Of a stretch of DNA of 64,000 bases, positions 31,034 to 39,807 are shown piece by piece. The notes beneath the pieces were generated by a model that was given only the letters and a program-made list of their open reading frames with translations, ran no database searches and was not told where the DNA came from. The stretch is from NCBI GenBank assembly GCA_031269775.1, contig JAISYQ010000005.1:62001-126000 (forward strand). The letters run 5' to 3'. Source of the DNA: Streptococcaceae bacterium (GTDB lineage Bacteria; Bacillota; Bacilli; Lactobacillales; Streptococcaceae). The position numbers were made by a program, and so were the translations under genes. Position 1 is the stretch's first letter. Each line of letters starts with the position of its first letter.

Positions 31034-31207
31034 ATTCTAGCATTGCTTTACAAAAACACCAAAATATTTATCATCTAAAAGCAAACAGACAGTTTTTAAA
31101 GACAAATAACGAAGCTTTTATTTTCAATTTTAATTTAAAAATGATAAAATAAACGTCGCACTTAAATAACGCATTTTAGAATTACATTTTACATTATTTT
31201 GGAGGAG

Positions 31208-31309
31208 ATGACGGAACAAAATAATTTTAGTCTATTTAATCTAAGCGCAAGTAATGACTTACAACATAAAAAGATCATAAACAGACTCTTAAAACACCAT
31301 TTTTCATAG
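31208..31309 (+). CDS. Small ORF of 33 residues, unknown
   Basis: An ATG at 31208 directly after TTGGAGGAG opens 33 codons (MTEQNNFSLFNLSASNDL, then QHKKIINRLLKHHFS). A possible promoter (TTTTCA, 18 nt, TAAAAT) lies upstream. The hydrophilic product has no recognised family. It could be a true small protein or the surviving start of a decayed gene. It converges on the SRP RNA. Confidence 0.35.
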   Translation: MTEQNNFSLFNLSASNDLQHKKIINRLLKHHFS

Positions 31310-31311
31310 CA

Positions 31312-31391
31312 AATAAAAAGAGCACATGCTCTTTTTACTTAGTGCTGCTTCCTTCCGGATCTGACACGTTTCATAAACAGAACATTGCTCT
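31312..31391 (-). ncRNA. ffs: Signal recognition particle RNA (small bacterial type)
   Basis: The minus strand contains the universal SRP domain IV core GTCAGATCCGGAAGGAAGCAGCAC, of which GATCCGGAAGGAAGCAGC is the Ffh-binding GGAA-tetraloop hairpin. The flanks AGAGCA and TGCTCT pair to close the molecule at about 80 nt. The 3' end is a GAGCATGTGCTC hairpin followed by T-rich sequence, which acts as terminator. A perfect -10 TATAAT lies at 31398-31403. Confidence 0.93.
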
Positions 31392-31397
31392 ATTATC

Positions 31398-31403
31398 ATT
31401 ATA
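31398..31403 (-). promoter_or_regulatory. -10 box of the SRP RNA gene
   Basis: Minus-strand TATAAT 7 nt before the predicted RNA start. The -35 is unclear (TTGCTA at 31425-31430 gives a 21-nt spacer). Confidence 0.55.
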
Positions 31404-31438
31404 ACCCATTTTAATGAGATTTCATAGCAATTTTTTAA

Positions 31439-31660
31439 TAGACCTCCTCGAAAACTAGATTTATGAGAACTTCGTTTTCTTTTTCCCTGACGGCGACAGA
31501 AAATTCATTTTCGTTCATTTTCTTTTATCCATCACCTAGAAGCCGTGCCTCTAGCGTCAAAAAGCCTCAAAATAGCACCACGTATCTTTAAGTTTTTTTC
31601 CTTGTCTCAGGAAAAAATTGAAACGAATTCTCTTTATAACCTAATTTCAGAGGAGGTCTA
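31439..31660 (+). mobile_element. MITE-like repeat copy 4 (full length)
   Basis: 222 bp with ends TAGACCTCCTCGAAAACTAG and TTTCAGAGGAGGTCTA. It lies between the SRP RNA promoter and the 3' end of queG, whose stop is 12 nt from the right end. It differs from copy 3 at only a few positions, which suggests recent spread. Confidence 0.9.
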
Positions 31661-31672
31661 ATATACATAAGC

Positions 31673-32818
31673 TTAATTTCTCCATTTTTTTAAGACTTCT
31701 TGAAATTCTTCTCTTGTTTTGTCATCCGTTTCCTTCCTTAAAGCTAATACCATAAACTGTTTTAATGCATTTGAAGGCTTAGGCACCAACTGAAAAATAC
31801 TCCATGCGGCTGTTCCACGAATCATCGCTACCGGGTGAGATTTAATGACCTTACATAAATCAACAATCGCAGATGTATCATGATGATTTGCTAGAGCAAT
31901 TATAGCGTTTCTTTGCAAAGGCTTTTTCCCACGCCAAGCAGCAGACATCTTACCAAAACGTTTTTGAAACTCTTTATTGGTTATTGTAAGTAGTGGTTTT
32001 AATAATGGATAAACATTCTCTAAACTAGGTTCCATTTCCCTATGAAAATGAAAATCTTTACTCTTATTAAAAGGGCAAACCAACTGACAAATATCACAAC
32101 CATAAATCGTTGATCTTATCAATTTGCGAAATTCCTTAAGCATGTATCCTTTTGTTTGTGTTTGATAGCTTAAACAACGCTTACCATTCATTGGCCCATT
32201 TTTTAATAAAGCCCCAGTGGGACAATGATCAAGACAGCGTGTGCAATCTTCACATTGATTTTTTTTAGGGTTATCTGGTGTAAGTTTTAAATTAGTAACG
32301 ATCTCACCAAGATAAACAAATGAACCAAATTCTTCAGTAATCAACAAACCATTTTTGCCAATAAATCCAACTCCAGCTCTTTTTGCCACTGCAACATCAA
32401 TCAATTCTCCTGTATCTACCATAAGTTTAAATTTTGCACCTTCTTGAATTAATTCAGAAATTTTTTCAACCAGGTGCTGCATCTTTTGCTTTAAAATTTT
32501 ATGATAATCCTCTCCCCAAGAAACACGAGCAAAACTTCCACGTTTGCCTTGAGATTTATCTATTTTTTCATGAATTTTCGTTGGATAAGCTAAAGCAATG
32601 GAAATAATTGTTTTAGGATGATTAAAGATTTCTTTTGGATGAAGACTCTCTTTAAGAGATGGATGCTCAAAACCTGTAGTAAAACCAAGTTCTTTTTGTT
32701 TTATTAATGATTTTTCCAAATTTGAAAAATTTTGGGCTGTTGTAAAACCGATCTTATCAATACCTAAAACGCGACTTGTTTTAATAATTTTTCTTTTTAA
32801 CTCTTCTTTACCATTCAT
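31673..32818 (-). CDS. queG: Epoxyqueuosine reductase QueG
   Basis: Cobalamin- and Fe-S-dependent enzyme that reduces epoxyqueuosine to queuosine in tRNA, the last step of Q synthesis. The 381 residues have the N-terminal B12-binding region, two 4Fe-4S motifs (CEDCTRCLDHCPTGAL and CDICQLVCP) and a C-terminal HEAT-like segment (RGTAAWSIFQL). It follows tsaD by 14 nt in the helD-tsaB-tsaD-queG set. It uses B12, as metH does further along. Confidence 0.94.
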   Translation of the reverse strand: MNGKEELKRKIIKTSRVLGIDKIGFTTAQNFSNLEKSLIKQKELGFTTGFEHPSLKESLHPKEIFNHPKTIISIALAYPTKIHEKIDKSQGKRGSFARVSWGEDYHKILKQKMQHLVEKISELIQEGAKFKLMVDTGELIDVAVAKRAGVGFIGKNGLLITEEFGSFVYLGEIVTNLKLTPDNPKKNQCEDCTRCLDHCPTGALLKNGPMNGKRCLSYQTQTKGYMLKEFRKLIRSTIYGCDICQLVCPFNKSKDFHFHREMEPSLENVYPLLKPLLTITNKEFQKRFGKMSAAWRGKKPLQRNAIIALANHHDTSAIVDLCKVIKSHPVAMIRGTAAWSIFQLVPKPSNALKQFMVLALRKETDDKTREEFQEVLKKWRN

Positions 32819-32832
32819 TTACTTTTTCACCT

Positions 32833-33852
32833 TTATAAAGATAAAGAAGAATCTGCATTTAAATCCCATTTTGCAAAGTGCCCTTTTGAAGCTTCAACAA
32901 AGCCAGCTATTCCAATCATCGCCGCATTATCTCCACATAAATTTAATGGTGGGACCACTAATTTAACTAATGGATTATATCCTACACTTTCACTTAATGC
33001 TTCACGTAATCCTTTATTTGCCGCTACTCCACCAGCAACAACCAACATTTTTACATTCATTGTCTTAACCGCACGCATTGTTTTACCAACCAATACTTCT
33101 ATTACTGCTGTTTGAAAACTTGTTGCCAAATCAAAAAAATCAAGCACTTCTTTTTTTTGCTTGGCATTATGTAGCGTATTAACAAAAGCACTTTTTAAGC
33201 CACTAAAGCTAAAATCAAAATTCTCTTCCTTAAGCATTGCACGTGGAAAACTAAAAACATCTTTACCCTTATGTGCCATCTCATCAATTTCTTTTCCACA
33301 AGGATAAGCTAAACCTAATGCGCGACCTATTTTATCATAAGCTTCTCCTACAGCATCATCGCGCGTTTGCCCAATAATCTGATATTTACCATCTTCTTTC
33401 ATATAAACAAGTTCTGTATGCCCACCAGAAACAACCAAAGCAAGTAACGGAAATTTTAAAGTGGAAACCAATTTTGCTGCATAAATATGACCTGAAAGAT
33501 GATTTACTGGGATAAGTGGCAAGTTGTGCGCCCATGCAAAAGCTTTCGCAGCCGATAAACCAATCAATAACGCTCCTACTAAACCTGGACCATATGTTAT
33601 AGCTACCGCACTTAAATCTTCTGGAATAACATCTGCTTTATCTATTGCTTCCTTTATACAAATCGTAATCTGCTCTATATGATGACGGCTTGCTACTTCA
33701 GGAACAATGCCCCCAAAACGCTGATGACTCTTAATTTGCGAGATAATCACATTACTTAAAATTTTTGTTTCATCTTCAACAACTGCAACACTACTCTCAT
33801 CGCAACTTGTCTCAATAGCTAATATTAGCTTTCTTTTCTTAGAAAAGATCAT
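32833..33852 (-). CDS. tsaD: tRNA threonylcarbamoyladenosine transferase TsaD
   Basis: Catalytic subunit that makes t6A37 in ANN-decoding tRNAs with TsaB, TsaC and TsaE. The 339-residue ASKHA fold shows [15 protein letters not shown], the metal-binding histidines in the [10 protein letters not shown] and NHLSGHIYA segments, VSGGHTELV and [12 protein letters not shown]. It overlaps the end of tsaB by 14 nt, so translation is probably coupled. The rimI acetyltransferase gene often found between them is missing. Confidence 0.97.
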   Translation of the reverse strand: MIFSKKRKLILAIETSCDESSVAVVEDETKILSNVIISQIKSHQRFGGIVPEVASRHHIEQITICIKEAIDKADVIPEDLSAVAITYGPGLVGALLIGLSAAKAFAWAHNLPLIPVNHLSGHIYAAKLVSTLKFPLLALVVSGGHTELVYMKEDGKYQIIGQTRDDAVGEAYDKIGRALGLAYPCGKEIDEMAHKGKDVFSFPRAMLKEENFDFSFSGLKSAFVNTLHNAKQKKEVLDFFDLATSFQTAVIEVLVGKTMRAVKTMNVKMLVVAGGVAANKGLREALSESVGYNPLVKLVVPPLNLCGDNAAMIGIAGFVEASKGHFAKWDLNADSSLSL

Positions 33853-34618
33853 TTACTCTTTTCACTCCAATTGTCGTACTTAATAGCTGTGCTCTTTTGT
33901 GAATTTTTAGGTTACTTGAACTGTGTTTATTACCGAACCTTTTCAACCACTTTTCTTCAGCTTCCACACGTTTTAAATACCAAGGAACAAATGCATGAAC
34001 ATCTTTAACAGGTGCGATATCTTGGCTCATCAAAGCAAGATTTGCGGCATGAGGAATGTTTAAAACAGCATTTTGACAAATAACTGCTTGTGGCAGGAGG
34101 GTTTTAATTTTCGATTGAAATTTTTTCACATCTTCACCAATAAATAAGATTCGTTTTTTCTTATCAAAGGATGCCAACAATTCAGCAAATGAGATGTATT
34201 TATCTTTAATAGTAGAAGTTAATTTTCCTTCAATGAAACGATAATTTCCTGCATAAACATTATCCCTTAAAGCATCAAAGAGTGGTACAATCAAACCTTT
34301 GAAAAAGAACGCATTTTGTGCCATCAAAGCTAAACTTGAAATAGCTACTAAAGGTTTATTTAATGTATAACTAAGCGTTTTAGCCGTTGCTAGCGCTATT
34401 CGTACCCCTGTATATGAGCCAGGACCAGCACTAACAACAATTTTTTCTAATTGTTTAGGAACCCAAGAAGCTGCTTGAAACAAATGATCAATTGTCGGCA
34501 TTAAAGTTACACTATGATTTTTTTTGGTATTTAAAATAAAACTAGCTACTACAGAATCATTTTCCAGTAAAGCAACACTTAACGTTTTATTAGAAGTATC
34601 TAGCGCTAAAATTTTCAT
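33839..34618 (-). CDS. tsaB: t6A synthesis scaffold protein TsaB
   Basis: Inactive ASKHA paralogue that pairs with TsaD. From ATG 34618 it is 259 residues, beginning [36 protein letters not shown] and [15 protein letters not shown] are typical. The frame extends ten codons further upstream into helD, but ATG 34618 gives the family N-terminus. The C-terminal 30 residues ([15 protein letters not shown] onward) are longer and more basic than usual. Confidence 0.93.
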   Translation of the reverse strand: MKILALDTSNKTLSVALLENDSVVASFILNTKKNHSVTLMPTIDHLFQAASWVPKQLEKIVVSAGPGSYTGVRIALATAKTLSYTLNKPLVAISSLALMAQNAFFFKGLIVPLFDALRDNVYAGNYRFIEGKLTSTIKDKYISFAELLASFDKKKRILFIGEDVKKFQSKIKTLLPQAVICQNAVLNIPHAANLALMSQDIAPVKDVHAFVPWYLKRVEAEEKWLKRFGNKHSSSNLKIHKRAQLLSTTIGVKRVNDLF

Positions 34619-34622
34619 TTCA

Positions 34623-36836
34623 TTATGTACCAGCTTTCTTAATCCCAAACAAATGAGATTTTGATCCTTTATAAAGCAAAAAAATTTTTTTCATACCACG
34701 TGAAATACCTGTATAAAGCAATTTTTTATCATGTTTACTATGATAATTTTCTGCTGAAACATCATGAAGAATAACATTATCAAACTCTAATCCCTTAGCA
34801 ATACTAATTGGCAATAAATTAATACCAATACCTGGAACATGAGCAGTAGATTTTGTGAAACTATGAATTTTTAAAACTTTCATTAATTTTTTATTTAAAT
34901 ACTCTGCTTGTTTTACATCTTTAGTAATTAAAGCTGTACTTTGATCTTTGGGTAAGTGTTGCAAGATTGCAATTAACTTTTGCTCATAATCCTCTTTTGT
35001 TTTTGCTCCAATAAATTGCGGTTGATCCCCTGTTTCTTGAATAGTTACTACATTTATTGTTTTATGATTTTCTGCCAATTGTTTAAATAATGCAGTGATC
35101 GGCCCATTTGAACGATAAGAAGTAGCTAAATTTTTTTGCGTTACAGAATTTCCTGCTTTCTCAAAAATTTCTGTAATCGTTGAAAAATCAATATAAGTTT
35201 GAAAAATAGCCTGATTCTCGTCCCCTAATAAAGTAAAACTAGCACGTGGGTATAACTCTAGCAAAAGTCTAAGTTGAATTGGAGAATAATCTTGCACTTC
35301 ATCAACTAAAACAAAACGCACATTACGTTTTGTTAAAGACATTACAAAAAAATGCCAAATTATAAGTAAAATAACCCCTTCATCAACGGTTAACTCATCA
35401 TTTAAAATGACCTCTTCTTTTGTATATTCTTTATAAAAATCACAAAATAAAACTTTAAGATTAACCCAGTGGAAATTCTCAATTTGGCATACTGTTTTCC
35501 GATAAATCCGCTTTAAATATTGATAAGCTAAAACAGCAATTCTTGCTTTAGAATCATTTTTAATAAACTCATCAAAATACTTCTTTTGCTCTGCTTCAGT
35601 CATTTGTGTAATTTTATCATACATTTTCTGCGTGCGTGCTTTTTTTCGCAAACGTTTATCTAAATTTTGCTTAATGTGCTTAGCTAAAGCTTGAACTTGT
35701 TTATTTGCTATTTGCGTTTTTGGTATTTCAGTATAAAGCTTAACGATATCTTGTGGGGAAAAAATTTCTTTTTCTCTTCGTTTGATAGCTTTAAAATCCG
35801 TTGATTTAAAAGAATAATTTTGCATTTTTTTTACTAAAAATGTAAAAAAAGCTTCACTCCTTAAAACATTTGCTTGCTTTGATACAGTGCTTTTAGCAAT
35901 ACGTTTCAAATAAGCAAATTGATTTTCTAATTTATAACTATTTGGTAGTTGAAAATTAATAAGTTGGTGCATGGTAAAATTACTTGGATTTTTTTCTCCT
36001 AAATTAGGCAATACTTTTGAAATATAATTCATAAAAACCGGATTTGGTGCCAATAAAACAACATCTTCTGGAAGAAGATGTTGACGATACTGATACAATA
36101 AATAAGCAATTCGTTGCAAAACTGCAGAAGTTTTCCCTGATCCAGCAATGCCATTGACCAATAAAGTGTGACTTTTAATATCACGAATAATTTCATTTTG
36201 TTCCTTTTGAATAGTTGCTGTAATATCTTGCATATACTCAGAAGAATTTGAAGATAGTGCTTGAAGTAATAATTTATCATTAATTGCAACTGATGTATCG
36301 TAGTAATCAATTAATTGATCTTTTTTTAAATTAAATTGCCTACGTAAAACTAGATTCACATAAACTCTATCATCTTGAATTTTATAACTACTCTTACCTA
36401 AATCTTGATTATAATAAAGCTCAGCAATAGGTGCACGCCAATCAATCACACGATCTTCGTTTTCTAAAGTTCGAAACGAATTAACTCCCAAATAAAAACT
36501 CTCTACTCCTTTTTCATTTTCAAACTCAAGATCGATTCTTCCAAAATAAGGTTCTTTTAACAAACGGTTTACCGTATCTAAACGATAAGCCCAACTATCA
36601 TGTTTCATATTAAGCTGGTCAATTTCACGATTTTTTATTTCAATAGCGGAAAAAGTTTCTAATTGATTAGAGTAACTGGAAATATCACGACTAATTCCAT
36701 CTTTCATTGTCAACATTAGTTTGGTACCTTCTTTATGATGCTGATTTAAAACCTTTTCAGCTTTCTTTTTTACCACTAGTAATTCTTTATATATTGTACG
36801 CAGATGTTCTTGTTCTGCTTTAAAATCTTTTTTCAT
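34623..36836 (-). CDS. helD: HelD-type UvrD/PcrA-like superfamily 1 helicase
   Basis: A 737-residue SF1 ATPase. It has an N-terminal coiled coil (about 1-70) that in HelD enters the RNA polymerase channel, Walker A GIAGSGKTSAVLQRIA (about 205-220), Walker B LVDEVQDYSP (about 500), GDENQAIFQ and the motif VI-like YTGISRGMKKI near the end. Firmicute HelD removes stalled RNA polymerase from DNA and helps recycle it. The ATG at 36836 has a GGTGA site; a TTG at 36851 is possible. A promoter with an overlapping palindrome precedes it. Confidence 0.88.
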   Translation of the reverse strand: MKKDFKAEQEHLRTIYKELLVVKKKAEKVLNQHHKEGTKLMLTMKDGISRDISSYSNQLETFSAIEIKNREIDQLNMKHDSWAYRLDTVNRLLKEPYFGRIDLEFENEKGVESFYLGVNSFRTLENEDRVIDWRAPIAELYYNQDLGKSSYKIQDDRVYVNLVLRRQFNLKKDQLIDYYDTSVAINDKLLLQALSSNSSEYMQDITATIQKEQNEIIRDIKSHTLLVNGIAGSGKTSAVLQRIAYLLYQYRQHLLPEDVVLLAPNPVFMNYISKVLPNLGEKNPSNFTMHQLINFQLPNSYKLENQFAYLKRIAKSTVSKQANVLRSEAFFTFLVKKMQNYSFKSTDFKAIKRREKEIFSPQDIVKLYTEIPKTQIANKQVQALAKHIKQNLDKRLRKKARTQKMYDKITQMTEAEQKKYFDEFIKNDSKARIAVLAYQYLKRIYRKTVCQIENFHWVNLKVLFCDFYKEYTKEEVILNDELTVDEGVILLIIWHFFVMSLTKRNVRFVLVDEVQDYSPIQLRLLLELYPRASFTLLGDENQAIFQTYIDFSTITEIFEKAGNSVTQKNLATSYRSNGPITALFKQLAENHKTINVVTIQETGDQPQFIGAKTKEDYEQKLIAILQHLPKDQSTALITKDVKQAEYLNKKLMKVLKIHSFTKSTAHVPGIGINLLPISIAKGLEFDNVILHDVSAENYHSKHDKKLLYTGISRGMKKIFLLYKGSKSHLFGIKKAGT

Positions 36837-36874
36837 CGTGATTTTCACCAATTCTTTATTTTTATTTATTAATA

Positions 36875-36906
36875 AACATTATATTTAATGTTATCAAAGT
36901 ACACAA
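36875..36906 (-). promoter_or_regulatory. Promoter of helD with palindrome over the -10
   Basis: Minus strand -35 TTGTGT (36901-36906), 17-nt spacer, -10 TATAAT (36878-36883). The inverted repeat AACATTATATTTAATGTT (36875-36892) covers the -10, as an operator would. A separate hairpin (AAAACTC-CCAA-GAGTTTT) lies at 36929-36946. The rest of 36907-37071 shows nothing coding. Confidence 0.6.
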
Positions 36907-37071
36907 ACAAATACAAAAAATAAGTGAAAAAACTCCCAAGAGTTTTCTACGTTGATTTGAGAACGATTCTTTTCAAATATTTACTAAAAATTTTTAGCAG
37001 ATATAGCTAAACTTATAGTGATGAGGTTATAGCTTTTTTAATCTTTTGGAAGATGTAAAATATTTATCCAA

Positions 37072-37293
37072 TAGACCTCCTCGAAAGCTAGGGTCTAACG
37101 AGAATTCGTTTCAATTTTTTCTTGATACAAGGAAAAAAATTTAAAGATACGTGCTTTTATTTCGAGGTTTTTTGACGCTAGAGGCACGGCTTCTAGGTGA
37201 TGGATAAAAGAAAATGAACGAAAGTGAATTTTCTGTCGCCATCAAGGAAAAAGAAAACGAAATTCTCATACATCTAATTTCCGAGGAGGTCTA
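37072..37293 (-). mobile_element. MITE-like repeat copy 5 (full length, inverted)
   Basis: 222 bp with ends TAGACCTCCTCGAAAGCTAG and AATTTCCGAGGAGGTCTA, in the orientation of copy 2. It lies between divergent helD and the broken protease gene, the only full copy not placed next to a stop codon. TA is present at both edges. Confidence 0.9.
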
Positions 37294-37411
37294 ATACAAT
37301 AAAAATTAACAAAAAAGATTGCACGTTTAGCGAAATCATATTACAACGCAACTGGTTTTAGAAAGGAGGAATAAATTAAGATTGCTTATAATTTTATTAT
37401 TTGTAAAGGAA

Positions 37412-38329
37412 GTGAATTTTATTTTGTTTAAACTATTTAAAAAATCTTTTTCAAATGTTGTTATATTGTTTTGTTTTTTGTATCCATCTTTACTTGTTTC
37501 GGCACATCAATATCAAACTGACAAGAGGTTCATTGTTGTAATCTCAATGATCCTATTACTCAGCAGCTGCAAATTGACACTACTGATGCTGTGCAAGGAA
37601 ACACAAATTGGTGTTTGGCTACGTGCATGAATATTGCACATCGGGATATTTTGAATAAAAATGCGCTAATACTTTCGCTAGAATTTCAGAGGCTTGAGAG
37701 GATTGAAGATTTTGCAAAATTAGCTTTTATCTTTTCTCCAGTACAAAATGGAGTTATCTTACCGTTTCAAGTTAATCAAGATGCAGATATTCCCGCAATT
37801 AAATGCATGAGAACTTCTACAGCATATTTGAATTTTCCACAGACTGAAGACGAAATAGCTTGGGAATGTCAAGCTTTTCATGAAAATTTAAAAACTCTCA
37901 GTCTAGACAAAAGGGTAGAAATGTGGGATAGTAGTCCGTTTTTGTTCCCATTACATCAAAGATTAAAAGAGTTAATTCCTCTTAATAGAAACAGTAGTAC
38001 TGTTGAGGTTTTTCATCAAATAACAGGAAATCCCAATTTTTGTCAGTTCAATAATGCAATTTTTGATGGAACTAATCCTTGGAATCAAATCTACCAGGAG
38101 ATATGGGACCATGAACGTGTAGTGATCGTAAATATGGATAATGGAAGAGAGATTGGACATGCCCTTATTGCTTACGCAACTATACATTATTATTATAATG
38201 ATAGGCAGGTTATTTTAATGCATGATCCTGCTACAGGGTTACAGTCTAATTTTGATTGATTCTCCTCCTATAGTGGATATAAATGGTTCTACATATCAAA
38301 TTTTAAGTTATAATACTTTCAGTTATTAA
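37412..38329 (+). pseudogene. Secreted papain-like cysteine protease, two frameshifts
   Basis: A GTG at 37412 after AAAGGAA starts a signal peptide (KLFKKSFSNVVILFCFLYPS, then LLVSA). Near 37530 the frame shifts, and the downstream frame (in reading order LNDPITQQLQIDTT, DAVQGNTNWCLATCMNIA) carries the catalytic-Cys motif of papain-like C39/C70-type peptidases. The His segment is REIGHALIAYATIHYYY and the Asp segment LMHDPATG. After TGA at 38257 another frame continues (PPIVDINGSTYQILSYNTF) to TAA 38329. The longest intact piece is 222 codons. It was probably an exported protease; it now looks inactive unless frameshifting occurs. Confidence 0.65.
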
Positions 38330-38339
38330 GAAGGAGAAA

Positions 38340-38843
38340 ATGAAAAAAATAAAAGGTGGAGGTAACTATGAAGATTGTGAAGAAAATCAAGGAGGATATG
38401 TCTCTTTATTTGCTAATTTCACAAAACCACAAAATGAAGAGTTAAGTGAGGATGAATTCTTTACAATTACTGAAAGTACTGCTACTGAATATAATCAGAA
38501 AGTAATCGATCAGCAAATGGATGCCGCTTTTGAAAATCCAGCTTATAGCTGGATTAATGCTGGTGATACAAAAAGGGAGCTGGTTAATCTTCCTTGTAAT
38601 AGCTTTTCAGGATATGTGATAAGTAAGGGTGAAGATCGCCCGTCAATATTTTTTAGTTTATATAATTGTGTTAATTTAAGAATTTTTCAATATACGTTTA
38701 TACCCTGGAAAGAAGTACAAAAAAGAGTTGATCGTTGGCAGAGGCAACAAAATTTTAAAACTTCAGAAATTACTGCAAAAATTAGAACTACAGTAGCTGG
38801 TGCTTTTGATTTTAGTAAAATAAAATTTGGTGTAAAAAGTTAA
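38340..38843 (+). CDS. Unknown protein downstream of the papain-like protease
   Basis: A 167-residue hydrophilic protein after an AGAAGGAGAAA ribosome site, starting MKKIKGGGNYEDCEENQGGY. It lacks a signal peptide, membrane helix or recognised motif; the C-terminal half is mixed alpha/beta in character (FIPWKEVQKRVDRWQRQ). It lies 11 nt past the protease remnant and ends at a strong terminator, so the two were one unit. An inhibitor, chaperone or substrate of the protease is possible, but this is inference from context only. Confidence 0.5.
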   Translation: MKKIKGGGNYEDCEENQGGYVSLFANFTKPQNEELSEDEFFTITESTATEYNQKVIDQQMDAAFENPAYSWINAGDTKRELVNLPCNSFSGYVISKGEDRPSIFFSLYNCVNLRIFQYTFIPWKEVQKRVDRWQRQQNFKTSEITAKIRTTVAGAFDFSKIKFGVKS

Positions 38844-38851
38844 ACAGATTA

Positions 38852-38889
38852 ACTCCCCCCTCCTTTTTATAAGGAGGGGGCTTTTTTTG
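38852..38889 (+). terminator. Rho-independent terminator
   Basis: CCCCCCTCCTT and AAGGAGGGGG form a GC-rich stem with a short AT loop, followed by CTTTTTTT. It ends the protease-neighbour unit and is among the strongest terminators in the window. Confidence 0.93.
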
Positions 38890-39085
38890 ATATTTGGATT
38901 CATGTTGAGGTGAGATAAGCAAATGAGATGACGATTTATTTCTGTATTTTCAATTTTTAATCTTATAAAGTTCAAAAAAAGAAATTATATAAAATGTTGA
39001 TATGATATAAATCATTTAAACTTTCTATTAATTCGACGTACGTGCGTAAATTTGTTTAAAAACAAAATCTGCGTTTTACTTTTAA

Positions 39086-39403
39086 ATGCTTAGTTGTATA
39101 TCTATCTTTTTTAGTAATTTAACATTTTGTTCAACCAAATGGGAAAGTGAGCAAAGTTTAAAGATATCTGAATTGCCGTTTAATTTAAGGGATGATGATT
39201 TAAAATAATCCCTGTTAATCTTAGACTTTACTTAGGGTTATATATTAACACCTAATCTTGATGCACCAGTGGAAAGGGCAGTTATTTGGTTTGTTCATGT
39301 ACATCCAAGGTATGAAAATCGACAGTTTTATAACTTAAAAAGCGTTTTAGATACCCATTGGGGCATAAATAAAGCACTATATGAACCACTTTACCCTGCT
39401 TAA
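39086..39403 (+). pseudogene. Unidentified 105-codon gene remnant with two stops
   Basis: One frame reads as protein over 106 codons, interrupted by TAA (39206-39208) and TAG (39236-39238). Pieces include SLKISELPFNLRDDDLK, then after the stops LTPNLDAPVERAVIWFVHVH, and LDTHWGINKALYEPLYPA. Composition is clearly coding. I do not recognise the family. The surrounding 38890-39085 and 39404-39478 stretches show no gene. Confidence 0.4.
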
Positions 39404-39478
39404 ATTTTTACCTTAAATATATAAAAAATACATACTCGCTAATGCGGATACATCAGAGAAAAAACGACCTGAAAAAAG

Positions 39479-39727
39479 GTGGCCTTTTTATTGATAAGCA
39501 AGAGTATGACACAAACAATGCAACCTGACTTTGGCCGTAAATTCATCAAAAAGCTCTCCATATCAACATTTAAAATATTAAAAAATATCAGCAAAAGTCC
39601 AATTACTTTAAAACGTGTACTTTCGAAATTAGTAGAAGCAGACAAAATTCATAGAGTTGGAAAAGCTCGAGCAACAAAATATCAATATGTAAACAACGAT
39701 GCAAGTGAAAAAATTTACAGAAAATAA
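39479..39727 (+). CDS. Possible winged-helix fragment
   Basis: An 82-residue frame from GTG 39479. Residues about 30-70 (ILKNISKSPITLKRVLSKLV, then EADKIHRVGKARATKYQYV) resemble a C-terminal winged helix with the R-x-G-x-x-R-A-T-K-Y wing found at the end of some Fic-domain and helicase-like proteins. The first 28 residues look unrelated, so this is probably the tail of a lost gene. Whether it is expressed is doubtful. Confidence 0.35.
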   Translation: MAFLLISKSMTQTMQPDFGRKFIKKLSISTFKILKNISKSPITLKRVLSKLVEADKIHRVGKARATKYQYVNNDASEKIYRK

Positions 39728-39807
39728 AAATTCTAACGTCAACTTCAAGCACAATCTAAAAAATAATGATAAACTTACATAAAATACATAGCAATTGTGG
39801 AGACGAA

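Noticed and set aside
30963-31207. Ribosomal protein L19 leader RNA
   Set aside because: The predicted rplS transcript has only about 40 nt of leader and I could not match the known structure.
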